Assembly (NCBI RefSeq): GCF_033446685.1
Contig: NZ_JAWQLY010000003.1
Coordinates: forward strand, 186,001 to 250,000
DNA from: Modicisalibacter sp033446685
Lineage (GTDB): Bacteria > Pseudomonadota > Gammaproteobacteria > Pseudomonadales > Halomonadaceae
Direction of reading: 5' to 3'
Length of the DNA: 64,000 bases
Below, piece by piece: positions 54,414 through 63,664 of this stretch (position 1 is the first letter of the stretch; each line of letters opens with the position of its first letter). The notes under the pieces were generated by a model. The model was not told the origin of the DNA and did not search any database. It was given only the letters and a program-made list of their open reading frames with translations. The position numbers and the translations under genes are program-made.

Positions 54414-55400
54414 TCACGACGCGCGCACGGCTTGCCGCCGCGTCTTCTTGCGCCACAGCAGCCAGAAGGCCGGTGCGCCGATCAGCAAGTGGAAATGGTA
54501 GGTGGCGAAGCGCCAGACGATAATCGCGGCGGCGGTGCGGTGGCTGCCGACCAATGGCGTCAGCAGGGCCGCGACGGTGAGTTCGGTGCTGCCCGCTCCG
54601 CCCGGCAAGACGCTTATGTGGCCGGCGGCCATGGCGAGCATCTGGATCAGGAACGTCCAGGCCCAGTCGATCTGCCCCTGCAGCCCGCGTACGGCCAGGT
54701 AGAGCACGCTGTAGCGCAGCAGCCAGTGCAGGGCGCACAGCGTAAATACCGCCAGCAGAGTCCGGCGCGGCAAGCGCAGCGTCTCGATCAGGGCTCGGCG
54801 GAAGTGCAGCAGCCGGCGCGCTACGCCGAGGCGTCGCTTGCGTGACAGCCCGAGCCGGGCCAACCAGGTGCCGGTGAGCCGCAGAGTCGGCTGGAAATGA
54901 CGCAGCAGGCCGCCCAGCAGCAGGAAGAGAATCGCCAGGCCGCCGGCCAGACCGATCAGCCAGGTGATGTTGATGCCGGGGGCGCCCCCCAGCAGGTAGA
55001 GCGTCACCGCCAGCAGGGCGAGCAGGAAGAACAGCAGGTCGGCGAGTTGGTCGACGGCGAAGATGGCGCTGCCCTGGGCGGGCCGCACGCCGCGTCGCGC
55101 CAGCAGACCCAGCAGGACCAGCGGGCCGCCGCTTCCGCCCGGAGTGGCGCATATCGCGAACTCGGTGGCCAGCACAACGCCCAGCGCATCGCTCTGGGCA
55201 AGCCGGCCGGCGCGACCGGCCAACAGCAAGCGCAGGCGCAGGGCGTTGAGATTCGAGCAGATGAATACCAGGGCCAGCATCAGCACCAGTTGCCCGGCCG
55301 GGAATTGTAGCAGGGCACCGAACGATGCCCGGCCGCCGAGTGCCAGGGGAATGGCCAACGCGCTGATCAGTGCGGCGCCGAGCAACAATTGACGTTTCAT
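54414..55400 (-). CDS. Lysylphosphatidylglycerol synthase TM-region / UPF0104 flippase-like membrane protein
   Basis: A 328-residue inner-membrane protein with about eight hydrophobic segments. The family pattern includes NALRLRLLLAG at the first loop, ATEFAICATPGGSGGPLVLL, and HISVLPGGAGSTELTVAALL near the C-terminus. These mark the flippase-like domain of UPF0104/AglD-type proteins. It overlaps the deacetylase gene by 4 nt and is the last of three linked genes. The lipid or glycolipid it handles is unknown; its glycosyltransferase neighbour suggests a glycolipid. Confidence 0.8.
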   Translation of the reverse strand: MKRQLLLGAALISALAIPLALGGRASFGALLQFPAGQLVLMLALVFICSNLNALRLRLLLAGRAGRLAQSDALGVVLATEFAICATPGGSGGPLVLLGLLARRGVRPAQGSAIFAVDQLADLLFFLLALLAVTLYLLGGAPGINITWLIGLAGGLAILFLLLGGLLRHFQPTLRLTGTWLARLGLSRKRRLGVARRLLHFRRALIETLRLPRRTLLAVFTLCALHWLLRYSVLYLAVRGLQGQIDWAWTFLIQMLAMAAGHISVLPGGAGSTELTVAALLTPLVGSHRTAAAIIVWRFATYHFHLLIGAPAFWLLWRKKTRRQAVRAS

Positions 55401-56170
55401 GGGGCGTGAGCCCCCGGTGTCTGGCTCGCCACCCAGGCGCGCTTGGTGATCGGCCGGCGTCCCTCCTGGATCAATGCCGCAATCGTGTTCAGCCAGTAAT
55501 CACGCACCCAAGGGTGGCGCATATCCACCGGGTGAATGCCCAGGCGCAGCAGATCGGCATTGCGCGCCTGGTGATGCTGCAGCGCGCAGACGACCCGCGA
55601 GGCGCCGCGTCGCCAGGCGCTGCGCGCGCTCCAGACTAGCCCGGGGGCCTCGAGCGGCAGCAGGTCGGGCAGGCTGTACAGTCGCCGGCGGTCGCTGGTG
55701 TAGACGAAGCTGCGTTGCACCAGGGCGCGCCGGGCGCCCGAGCCCATCAGCCACGCCGGGGCGACGAATCCCGGGACGGGCCAGCTTTGGCGATCGAAGA
55801 GCGCCGCGCCGCGATCCAGGCGCTGCCCCGCCTGGGCCTCGTCGAGGGCCTGGAATTCGCCTTCGCGGGTATAGACGCGGCGCATCAGCAGCTCGTAGGG
55901 AGTGCGTGGTGGCGGGGAGTCGTCGCAGTGGTGGTAGCCGTGCAGGGCGAGTTCGTCGCCGCGGGCCAGGCGTGCGTTCATGCGCTCGATGAACGCCGGG
56001 TCGGCGCTGCAGAGCCCTTGATGGTGGAAATCGGGGACCACCAGCCAGGTCAGCGGGATCGGGCCGAGATCCACGGCCAGGGCGTCGATAGCGTCGACGA
56101 ACGGGGCATAGTCGGGCCAGGTCGCCGGCGCGACGTCGTGCAGCACCACGGCCAGCCGGCGCTCAGCCAT
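55397..56170 (-). CDS. DUF2334 polysaccharide-deacetylase-like protein
   Basis: A 257-residue protein of the DUF2334 branch of carbohydrate esterase family 4-like deacetylases. LAVVLHDVAPATWPDY holds the first metal-site Asp, and ELALHGYHHCDDS supplies the HxxxH-like metal ligands. The remaining segments (MGSGARRALVQRSFVYTSD) are typical. No signal peptide is seen, so it probably acts in the cytoplasm on an activated or lipid-linked sugar. It overlaps the glycosyltransferase by 8 nt upstream and the flippase-like gene by 4 nt downstream. Confidence 0.83.
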   Translation of the reverse strand: MAERRLAVVLHDVAPATWPDYAPFVDAIDALAVDLGPIPLTWLVVPDFHHQGLCSADPAFIERMNARLARGDELALHGYHHCDDSPPPRTPYELLMRRVYTREGEFQALDEAQAGQRLDRGAALFDRQSWPVPGFVAPAWLMGSGARRALVQRSFVYTSDRRRLYSLPDLLPLEAPGLVWSARSAWRRGASRVVCALQHHQARNADLLRLGIHPVDMRHPWVRDYWLNTIAALIQEGRRPITKRAWVASQTPGAHAP

Positions 56171-57281
56171 GCCGTTGCCTGGGCGTGGCGGGGCACGCCC
56201 CGGTGAGCGAACGATAGTGGCCGAGCAGGCCGTTGATGGTGGCGCTCCAGGCGTGGTGACGCTCGACGTGGCGGCGCGCCCGGCGTCCCTGCAGGGGCGC
56301 GTCGTTGGCGAATAGCTCGTTCACCGCTCGGGCCATGTCCGGCGCCGAGTAGGGGTCGCACAGCTGGCCGCAGCCCAGCGGTACGTTCTCGATCAGCGCG
56401 CCGGCGCGGGCGGCGACGACCGGAATGCCGCTCGCCATGGCTTCCAGGGCGACCAGGCCGAAGGTTTCCTCGGTGCCGGCGTGCAGCAGGGCATCGCTGC
56501 TGGCCAGCCAGTCGGCGATCGTCTCGGCGGGCGTGTAGCGATCGATGACGGTGACGTTGTCGGGCACTCGGCGGGGCATCCCGGGGCCGATCAGCAGCAA
56601 ATGGTAACCGGCATCGAGCCGACGGGCCGTTTCCAGCAGTACCGGCAGGTTCTTTTCCCGTGAGGCGCGCCCGACGAAGATCAGCAGCCGGGTCGTGTCG
56701 TCAAGGCCCAGCCGTTCGCGCGGCTCGGCGCTTCGCCGCCCGGGATGAAAGCGCACCAGATCGACGCCGAGCGGCTGCACCGCGACGTTGTCGAGCCCCA
56801 GCGCGGCGAGTCGCTCGGCCATCACCCGGCTCGGTGCCAGCACGCGCTGGCAGCGCCGGTAGAGATCGTGAACGTAGTCGTTCAGTCGCCGCCGTGCCCA
56901 ATTCCCCAGGCGCTGACCGGCCAGCCGCGGCAGGTCGGAGTGATAGAAGCCGATCACCGGCACACCCAGTTCGCGCCCCGCGTCGAGCGCCGCCCAGGCG
57001 GTCACGTAGGGGTCGCCGGCCTCGATGAGATCCGGGGAAAGCTCGATCAAGGCGCGCCGCCAGGCGTCGCGCTGCAGGGGGAAACGATAGCCTTCACCGA
57101 ACGGCAGGCGCGGCGCGGCCAGCACCTGACGAGTCCCGTGGCGCTCGGTGGTGGCGCCGGGTATCAGCAGGCTGGCGCGAACCCCGGGTCGCTGCGCCAG
57201 CAGTTGGTGCTTGGCATCGAGATAGGTGCGCACGCCGCCGCTGGACGGGGCGTGGAACATGGTGATGTCGGCGACGTGCAA
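56163..57281 (-). CDS. GT4-family glycosyltransferase
   Basis: GT-B glycosyltransferase of 372 residues. The N-terminus begins ADITMFHAPSSGGVRTYLD, typical of group 1 enzymes. The nucleotide-sugar region has LLIFVGRASREKNLPVLLET and the EX7E motif EETFGLVALEAMASGIPVVA. It is the first gene of the three-gene operon and probably adds a sugar to a lipid carrier. The donor and acceptor cannot be told. The start at 57281 (MHVADI) is convincing. Confidence 0.9.
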   Translation of the reverse strand: MHVADITMFHAPSSGGVRTYLDAKHQLLAQRPGVRASLLIPGATTERHGTRQVLAAPRLPFGEGYRFPLQRDAWRRALIELSPDLIEAGDPYVTAWAALDAGRELGVPVIGFYHSDLPRLAGQRLGNWARRRLNDYVHDLYRRCQRVLAPSRVMAERLAALGLDNVAVQPLGVDLVRFHPGRRSAEPRERLGLDDTTRLLIFVGRASREKNLPVLLETARRLDAGYHLLLIGPGMPRRVPDNVTVIDRYTPAETIADWLASSDALLHAGTEETFGLVALEAMASGIPVVAARAGALIENVPLGCGQLCDPYSAPDMARAVNELFANDAPLQGRRARRHVERHHAWSATINGLLGHYRSLTGACPATPRQRHG

Positions 57282-57376
57282 GGCGCCTCCCGGGCGGAAC
57301 GTGTCGCGTCAGGGTACGCCGCGAATGCGACAATTCGACGACAGCGCCGTCCCGCCCGGCCCGGGCTCGGCGTCGA

Positions 57377-58261
57377 TTAGATCGCCACCGACGCCGCCTC
57401 CTCTACCAGCCACTCATGGAACGCCTGCATGGCCGGGGAGGGTGCCCGCGACTTCAGGCGGGTCAGCCAGTAGCTGCCTTTCGAGGTGGTGATGGCGAAG
57501 GGTTGCTTGATCACGCCGGCCGCCAGATGGCGGGAAAACATTGCGGGCGGGCAGAGGGCGACGCCGGCGCCCTGCAGCGCGGCTTCTATCATGGCCAGCG
57601 AGGAGTCGAACACGGCGCCCTTCAGCAGCGGCCCGGGGGTGGCGACGCCGGCCGCGGCAAACCAGCTGGGCCATTCGTCTTCCCGGTAGGAGCGCAGCAA
57701 GGGATGCCGGCACAGATCGCCGGGTTCGCGCAGCTCGTCGGCGATGCCTGGCGTGCACAGCGCCGAGAGCGGCGCCTCGAAGAGCTGGGTCGCCTCGATG
57801 CCGTGCCAGGCGCCATCGCCGAAGCGGATGGCGTAGTCCAGGCCCTCGGCGGCCATGTCGACACGGTTGTTGTGGGTCGACAGGCGTACGTCGACGAAGG
57901 GGTGGCGCGCCTGGAAGTCGGCCAGCCGCGGCAGTAGCCAGCCGACGGCGAAGGTGCCCACCGAACCGAGCATCAGCACGTCGCGGACCCGGCCTGCTTC
58001 CAGACGCTCCATGATGTCCGCCACGCGGTCGAAGGAGTCCCGCAGCACCGGCAGCAAGGCCTCGCCCTCGGCGGTGATCCCCAAGCCGCGCGGCAGGCGC
58101 TTGAACAACGTGACGTTGAGGCGCTGCTCGAGTCGTTTCACCTGATGGCTGACGGCCGCCTGGGTGACGTTCAGCTCGATCGCCGCCTGGGTAAAGCTCA
58201 GGTGCCGGGCGGCCGCTTCGAAGGCGCGCAACGCGTTGAGCGGAAGGTAGGGACGGACCAT
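57377..58261 (-). CDS. ampR: AmpR, LysR-type beta-lactamase regulator
   Basis: LysR-family regulator of 294 residues. The N-terminus MVRPYLPLNALRAFEAAARH and HLSFTQAAIELNVTQAAVSH is close to AmpR of enterobacteria, as are STHNNRVDMAAEGLDYAIRF and PLLRSYREDEW. AmpR senses muropeptides and UDP-MurNAc-pentapeptide and switches beta-lactamase expression. It is divergent from the class A bla gene, 168 nt apart, the classical arrangement. The regulatory gap is AT-rich near 58,285-58,310. Confidence 0.93.
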   Translation of the reverse strand: MVRPYLPLNALRAFEAAARHLSFTQAAIELNVTQAAVSHQVKRLEQRLNVTLFKRLPRGLGITAEGEALLPVLRDSFDRVADIMERLEAGRVRDVLMLGSVGTFAVGWLLPRLADFQARHPFVDVRLSTHNNRVDMAAEGLDYAIRFGDGAWHGIEATQLFEAPLSALCTPGIADELREPGDLCRHPLLRSYREDEWPSWFAAAGVATPGPLLKGAVFDSSLAMIEAALQGAGVALCPPAMFSRHLAAGVIKQPFAITTSKGSYWLTRLKSRAPSPAMQAFHEWLVEEAASVAI

Positions 58262-58429
58262 GGTGGCCTAACTCAGTTTGGGTCTGCCTAAAAATAACAT
58301 CGTTTGTTGCCCGCCTCTCGCCACTCTATTGTCCGCCAGGCGCGGGGTTGGCCGAAGAGCCGCGATCGGGCAAATGAATTTCGCTAGGGCTTAAAGGCGT
58401 TCCTGCGCGAAAACTTCCAACGGATCTGG
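58262..58429. promoter_or_regulatory. ampR-bla divergent promoter region
   Basis: 168 nt between divergent genes. An AT-rich block around TCTGCCTAAAAATAACATCG (58,288-58,307) resembles the type of site LysR regulators bind, but the exact AmpR operator is not assignable by eye. Confidence 0.45.
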
Positions 58430-59365
58430 ATGAGGTTCAAGGTGAAAAGACGAGTGACACGGCGCCGAGCGGGCGTCTGGATTGGTACGTTACTGGCTGG
58501 GTGGACGATGGCGGCTGCGCTCATGGCGGCGCCGCAGGCGCCCGGCAACGACCTTGGGGAAAGGATCGCCGAGATTGAGTCCCGGCTCGACGCGCGGATC
58601 GGTGTCGCCGTGCTCGACACGCAGACCGGCCGGCGCTGGGAATATCGCGCCGATGAGCGCTTTCCCATGAGCAGCACCTTCAAGGCCATGGCCTGTGGAG
58701 CGATGCTGTCCCGGGTCGATGCCGGCGAGGAGACGCTCGACCGGCGCATCCGTTTCGAGGCCAGCGATCTCGTGACCTACTCGCCGGTCACCGAGAAGCG
58801 GACGGGCGGTCGCGGCATGACGCTCGCCGAGCTCTGCGAGGCGACCATCACCACCAGCGACAACACGGCGGGCAATCTCATTCTGAAGACGCTGGGCGGT
58901 CCGGCCGGGCTGACCGAGTTCATGCGCTCGCTCGGCGACGACGTGACGCGCCTCGACCGCTGGGAGACCGCGCTCAACGAAGCGACGCCCGGCGATCCTC
59001 GCGATACCACGACGCCCCGGGCGATGACCGACAGCCTGCACACGCTGCTGTTTGCCGGGCGCTTGTCGCCCGCCTCCCGCGAGCGGCTGATTGCCTGGCT
59101 GGTGGCCAACCAGACGGGCGACGCCAAGTTGCGTGCGGGTCTGCCCGAAGGCTGGCGCATCGGCGACAAGACCGGCGGGGGCGGCCATGGCACGAACAAC
59201 GATGTCGCGGTCATCTGGCCTCCGGGCAGCGGGCCGCTCATCGTCAGCGTCTACCTCACCGACAGCGAGGCCTCCTTCGAGGAGCGCAACGCGGCCATCG
59301 CCGAGATCGGCCGTCTGGTGAAGGCGCAACTGGAGCGCTCCCGCGGCGCTACCAGCGGTACTTGA
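58430..59365 (+). CDS. bla: Class A beta-lactamase
   Basis: Serine beta-lactamase of 311 residues. The catalytic motifs are intact: S82-T-F-K85, S143-D-N145, the omega-loop E180-x-x-L-N184 (WETALNEATPGDP) and K247-T-G249. An arginine-rich N-terminus and hydrophobic core (WIGTLLAGWTMAAALMAA) form the signal peptide for the periplasm. Neighbouring segments (MSSTFKAMACGAML, TTSDNTAGNL) resemble CARB/PSE-like chromosomal enzymes. AmpR control is implied by the divergent ampR. The ATG at 58430 has a weak ribosome site; a GTG four codons in is possible. Its 3' end overlaps the TonB receptor stop by 17 nt. Confidence 0.94.
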   Translation: MRFKVKRRVTRRRAGVWIGTLLAGWTMAAALMAAPQAPGNDLGERIAEIESRLDARIGVAVLDTQTGRRWEYRADERFPMSSTFKAMACGAMLSRVDAGEETLDRRIRFEASDLVTYSPVTEKRTGGRGMTLAELCEATITTSDNTAGNLILKTLGGPAGLTEFMRSLGDDVTRLDRWETALNEATPGDPRDTTTPRAMTDSLHTLLFAGRLSPASRERLIAWLVANQTGDAKLRAGLPEGWRIGDKTGGGGHGTNNDVAVIWPPGSGPLIVSVYLTDSEASFEERNAAIAEIGRLVKAQLERSRGATSGT

Positions 59366-61496
59366 GCGTCGTTCTGAGCGTCCGGCCGTCGCCGTAGTAG
59401 GCGCTGTTGGTGAAGGTGTCGATGTCGGCGATGTATTCCCGGTCGAACAGGTTGGTCGCGTTGACGGCGAGCTCGACGTTGCGCGTGAGCCGGTAGTTGG
59501 CCATGGCGTCGAACACGGTGTGCGAGCTGACCTCGGCCGTGTTGGCGTTGTCGGAGTAGGAGGAACCGACGAAGCGCGTGCCGAGACCCAGCGTCAGGTC
59601 GCCGCGTTCGCCATTGCCGGGAATGGTGTAGTCCGCCCACAGCGAGGCCAGGTGCTCCGGCACCAGCTGAGGCCGGTTGCCCTCGTTGCCGTTGCCGCCA
59701 TCGTTGACGATCTCGGAGTCCCAGTAGGAGTAGGCGGCGGTCAGGTTGAGCCGCTCGCTCATCGCCAGCTTGGCTTCGAGCTCGACGCCGCGCACGTTGA
59801 TCTCGCCGACCTGGCGCTGGGTGGTCGGCGAGACCGTCTCGGCGACGTTGCTCTGGGTAAGATCGAACAGCGCCAGGGTGAACAGCGCATTGGTCATCGC
59901 CGGGCGGTACTTCATGCCGACTTCGTACTGCTCGCCCTCCTGGGGCTCGGGGCTGCCCTCGATCAGGGTGCGGTTGGCGGACAGCGGCTGGAACGACTCG
60001 GAATAGTTGGTGTAGAGCGAAAGGTTCTCGGTGGCCTTGTAGGTTAGCCCGAGCCGCCTGGTAAAGGCATAGTCGGTGACGTCGTAGCGGGCGGCGTCGG
60101 TCTCGCTGACGGTGTTGACCTCGTCGTAGCGACCGCCCAGCGTGACGATCCAGTCCTCGTCGAAGGTCAGCTCCTCCTGCAGATAGAAGCCGTTCGAGGT
60201 CTGTTCCTGCGTCCAGTCGCTGCCGGCGCCCAGGGTCACGCAGTCCCTGCCGCAGTAGTTGGGGTCGTCGATATCGATGCCCGCGGCGGAACCGCCGAAG
60301 TAGCGCGTTTCGTCGGCTTCGTCCCGGCCGTAGTCGACGCCCACCAGCGTGCGGCTGTCGAGGTCTTCTGACAGCGACGTCTCGTACTGCAGCCGGTTGT
60401 CGATGGCCAAACGCTGGGTATCGCCGTAGACCGCGTAGGCAAAACGCCGGGCAGCGGGGTCGGGGGTCGCGCCGTAGACGGACTCGTAGGTGAGCTCGAG
60501 ATCGGTGTGGCGGGCATGCTGCTGGAAGCTCAGGCCGTTGCCGAAGTCGTGCTCGAACACGTAGCCGAGGTTGTACTCGGTGGTGTCCATGCTGTCGAAA
60601 TCCGGCTCGCCCAGGTAGGTCTCGGGGTCGATGCCGGAGCCGTAGGGGATGGCGTGGGAGGTGTTGCCCTCGCGCTCGTTGTAGTCGGCCAGCAGCGTCA
60701 GCGATGTCGCCTCGCTGGGTTGCCAGGTCAGCGCGGGGGCGATGTAGGTACGGTCGTCCTGGGTATGCTCCGCGCCGTTATCGCCGTCCTGCCATTTCGC
60801 GATGAGCCGGTAGCTCCACTCGCCAGCGTCATCGATCGGGCCGCCGAGGTCCGTGCCGGTCTCGACGTGCTCGTCGCCCAGCGTGGTGTAGACCTCGCCG
60901 AACGGATAATCCTGCGGCCGCTTGGTGATCGCGTTGACCAGGCCGCCCGGCCCGTTCAAGCCGAACAGCGTCGAGGTGGAGCCCTTGAGTACCTCCACCC
61001 GTTGCAAGCCATAGGTTTCGAGCCGGCTGGCCGTGAATCCCGGGATGCGCATCGACAGCCCGTCCCGATAACTGCCCAGGGTGGTCTGGTAGAACCCACG
61101 GATGCGGTAGTAGTCGAAGCGGTCGTCGGAGCCGTACTCGTCGACGGAAACGCTCGAGGTGTAGGACAGCGCCTGCTGCAGATCCTCGACGCCGCGCCGT
61201 TCCATCTCGGCCTCGGTCACCACGGAGACCGCGGCGGCAAGATCCAGGAGGGCGGTATCGGTCTTGCTGCCCGTCGCGGTCCTGGCCGCAACGATCGTGT
61301 CGTCGGGCCCGATGGCGCTGGCGGCCCGGGCTTCGACCGTGAGCGTATCCAGCACCAGGGCCGGGTCGTCCGAATCCGCGGATTGCGCCAGTACCGGGGC
61401 GGGGGAAACGAGTGCGGAACCGGAGAGAAGGGCGATCCACAGCGGGCCGGGCTTATTGGCGGACTTACCCCTCGAATGACCTGATGCCTTGTTCAT
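59349..61496 (-). CDS. TonB-dependent siderophore receptor
   Basis: Outer-membrane beta-barrel of 715 residues. A signal peptide (PLWIALLSGSALVSPAPVLAQ) is followed by a plug domain (AAAVSVVTEAEMERRGVEDL; GFYQTTLGSYRDGLSMRIPG; RVEVLKGSTSTLFGLNGPGG). Many amphipathic strands follow, ending in the barrel-terminal YRW with a C-terminal aromatic residue. This matches FhuA/FpvA-type hydroxamate receptors. A Fur-like box lies upstream. It may bind the siderophore made by iucABCD 50 kb away, which is inference. No N-terminal signalling (STN) domain is visible. Confidence 0.92.
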   Translation of the reverse strand: MNKASGHSRGKSANKPGPLWIALLSGSALVSPAPVLAQSADSDDPALVLDTLTVEARAASAIGPDDTIVAARTATGSKTDTALLDLAAAVSVVTEAEMERRGVEDLQQALSYTSSVSVDEYGSDDRFDYYRIRGFYQTTLGSYRDGLSMRIPGFTASRLETYGLQRVEVLKGSTSTLFGLNGPGGLVNAITKRPQDYPFGEVYTTLGDEHVETGTDLGGPIDDAGEWSYRLIAKWQDGDNGAEHTQDDRTYIAPALTWQPSEATSLTLLADYNEREGNTSHAIPYGSGIDPETYLGEPDFDSMDTTEYNLGYVFEHDFGNGLSFQQHARHTDLELTYESVYGATPDPAARRFAYAVYGDTQRLAIDNRLQYETSLSEDLDSRTLVGVDYGRDEADETRYFGGSAAGIDIDDPNYCGRDCVTLGAGSDWTQEQTSNGFYLQEELTFDEDWIVTLGGRYDEVNTVSETDAARYDVTDYAFTRRLGLTYKATENLSLYTNYSESFQPLSANRTLIEGSPEPQEGEQYEVGMKYRPAMTNALFTLALFDLTQSNVAETVSPTTQRQVGEINVRGVELEAKLAMSERLNLTAAYSYWDSEIVNDGGNGNEGNRPQLVPEHLASLWADYTIPGNGERGDLTLGLGTRFVGSSYSDNANTAEVSSHTVFDAMANYRLTRNVELAVNATNLFDREYIADIDTFTNSAYYGDGRTLRTTLKYRW

Positions 61497-61587
61497 TATG
61501 TTCCCTGGTGGCGTACGGCTGTTTGTCGTCGCGCTGTCTTGGGCGCGTTTGAGCCAATATTGTGGGTAAGCTTTATCTTAATTTCAA

Positions 61588-61612
61588 TAATTATAAGAAT
61601 CATTCGTATTCT
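61588..61612 (-). promoter_or_regulatory. Fur-like box upstream of the TonB receptor
   Basis: TAATTATAAGAATCATTCGT (plus strand from 61588) then ATTCT forms an AT-rich palindromic block like the Fur consensus, about 95 nt before the receptor start. It is the clearest of the four boxes by symmetry. Confidence 0.65.
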
Positions 61613-61805
61613 CGTATTTATATCGGCTCATATAGCCATTGCCTGCCAGGGCGGTGTCGCTCAAGAGGTATCGATGAAGGCGTGTCGGTAAAAACGCCGC
61701 TAACAAGGCCGCCGCTGCGACAAGCGGTCGCGCGCCGCAGCGGGTCGGCACGGGCCGATGTGGGTTAACATCGCCACTAAATCGAATCCGCCCCGATGCA
61801 CGCCC

Positions 61806-62186
61806 ATGTCGCCTCTTCGCATCACCCACACCGACCGTCCGCGCGCCACTTATCTGGCGCTGCTGGCGATGGTACTGGTGCTGATAGGGCAACTCGTCGG
61901 GCAGCTTTGCGCCTACGGCGAACCGGCCCGCACGGGCGACCATGCCATGGGCATGGAGGCGTCCGTCGCCGCGGAGCATCCTTCGCCGGCCCAGAGCTGG
62001 CATATCCAGTGCGGCTACTGCTCGCTGCTGCTGCACGTCCCGATACTCGACGGCGTCGTTGTCGAGCTCGGGCATACCCACCAGGGCATGGGTTCCATGC
62101 CTGTCGCTGCGCTACGCGCCGCCCATGGCGATCCCGGTCTGTTTCCCCATGCTTTGACCCGCGCGCCACCCATCGCCGTTCTTTGA
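61806..62186 (+). CDS. DUF2946-family protein
   Basis: A 126-residue small protein. An N-terminal hydrophobic helix (YLALLAMVLVLIGQLVGQLC) is followed by a mature part with HIQCGYCSLLLHVP, the CxxC/His pattern of DUF2946 proteins, which are often encoded beside metal-uptake genes. It is divergent from the TonB receptor and 94 nt before the PepSY gene. It may be periplasmic or membrane-anchored; its function is unknown. The start at 61806 is preferred because the helix follows directly. Confidence 0.72.
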   Translation: MSPLRITHTDRPRATYLALLAMVLVLIGQLVGQLCAYGEPARTGDHAMGMEASVAAEHPSPAQSWHIQCGYCSLLLHVPILDGVVVELGHTHQGMGSMPVAALRAAHGDPGLFPHALTRAPPIAVL

Positions 62187-62280
62187 ATCGCCCCTGAACG
62201 TTCAGGCCCGTCCTCGTGTCGTCACGCGCCGTGGTCGGCGCGGGAGCGTGCTGAAACCCTTCCCGATTCGAGAACACGCC

Positions 62281-63651
62281 ATGACCCAACCGAGCTTATC
62301 GCCAGCCGCCGGCGTGCGGCCGCGCGCAACGCGGGCCGCGAGCGACCTGTATCGCGCCGTCTGGCGCTGGCATTTCTACGCCGGCCTGATGGTGCTGCCG
62401 TTTCTGATCTCCCTGGCGCTGACCGGGGGCCTTTACCTGTTCAAGGACGAGATCGACCAGTGGCTGCACGGCGACCTGATGCGCGTCGAAAGTCGTGCCG
62501 TGGCTACCCAGTCGGCCCAGCGCCAGCTCGACGCGGCGCTGGTGGCGCAGCCCGGCGAGGCGTTTCGCTATGTGCCGGCGCCGGCCGATGATCGCGCCAG
62601 CGAGGTGGACATTCAGGCCCCGGACGGTAGCAGGCATGCCGTGTTCGTCGACCCCTACAGCGCCGAGGTGACCGGCAGCATGGCCTATCGCGGCAGCGTG
62701 ATGTGGACGATCCGCACCCTGCACAGCCTGAGCTACTTCGGCACCGCGGCCAGCCTGATCATCGAGATCGCCGCCGGCTGGACGATCCTGCTGGTGCTGA
62801 CCGGGCTCTACCTGTGGTGGCCGCGTGGGCGAGGGTCCGAGGCCCTGAAGGTCCGCGGGCGCCCGGCGCAGCGCGTGTTCTGGCGCGACCTGCACGCCGT
62901 CACCGGGGTCGGCGTCGGCGGCTTCATCCTGTTTCTGGCGATCACCGGCATGCCGTGGTCGACGTTCTGGGGCAGCCAGGTCAACGAGCTCGCCAACGGC
63001 CATAACTACGGCTATCCCGACGGGGTGCGGGTCAACGTGCCGGTCTCCAAAGCGCGGCTCGCCGAGCGCGAATCGACCAACTGGTCGCTGGAGCAGGCCC
63101 AATTGCCGCTCTCGACCGTTACATCAGGGCGTGGCATCGGCCTTGATCGCGCGGTCGCCGAGTTCGACGCGCTGGGCCTGGCGTCGGGCTACGCGGTCGA
63201 TCTGCCCGGCGGGCCCGAGGGCGTCTATACCGGTTCGGTCTACCCCGACGATCTGAGCCAACAGCGTGTGGTGCATCTCGATCAGTACAGCGGCCAGGCG
63301 CTGCTCGACATGAGCTACGCCGACTACGGGCCGCTGGGTCGCGGCCTCGAATGGGGAATCAACGTTCACCTGGGCCAGCAGTACGGGCTTGCCAATCAGC
63401 TGATCCTGGCGCTGGCCTGCGCCGGCATCGTGCTGCTGTGCGTGGCCGCGGCGGTGATGTGGTGGAAGCGTCGCCCGGCCGGGCGCCTGGGCGTGCCGCC
63501 GCTGCCGCGGGACACGCGGCGGCTGCGCGGGGTGCTGGCGCTGCTCGCCATCGGCGGGGTGATCTTCCCGCTGGTCGGCGCCTCGTTGGTGGTCATGGCG
63601 ATGCTGGACGCCCTACTGATGCGGCGCGCGCGCACGCCGGCAGCGGCTTGA
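62281..63651 (+). CDS. PepSY-associated transmembrane protein (PiuB-like)
   Basis: A 456-residue inner-membrane protein. Helix 1 (FYAGLMVLPFLISLALTGGL) is followed by periplasmic PepSY-like regions, with FRYVPAPADDRASEV and DLSQQRVVHLDQYSGQALLD. IRTLHSLSYFGTAASLIIEI and WRDLHAVTGVGVGGFILFLA carry histidines typical of the PepSY_TM family, related to PiuB. These proteins often sit beside ferric-siderophore receptors and may reduce or handle iron. The start is ATG 62281 with no strong ribosome site. It is probably cotranscribed with DUF2946. Confidence 0.82.
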   Translation: MTQPSLSPAAGVRPRATRAASDLYRAVWRWHFYAGLMVLPFLISLALTGGLYLFKDEIDQWLHGDLMRVESRAVATQSAQRQLDAALVAQPGEAFRYVPAPADDRASEVDIQAPDGSRHAVFVDPYSAEVTGSMAYRGSVMWTIRTLHSLSYFGTAASLIIEIAAGWTILLVLTGLYLWWPRGRGSEALKVRGRPAQRVFWRDLHAVTGVGVGGFILFLAITGMPWSTFWGSQVNELANGHNYGYPDGVRVNVPVSKARLAERESTNWSLEQAQLPLSTVTSGRGIGLDRAVAEFDALGLASGYAVDLPGGPEGVYTGSVYPDDLSQQRVVHLDQYSGQALLDMSYADYGPLGRGLEWGINVHLGQQYGLANQLILALACAGIVLLCVAAAVMWWKRRPAGRLGVPPLPRDTRRLRGVLALLAIGGVIFPLVGASLVVMAMLDALLMRRARTPAAA

Positions 63652-63664
63652 CGGGCGTCGGCCC

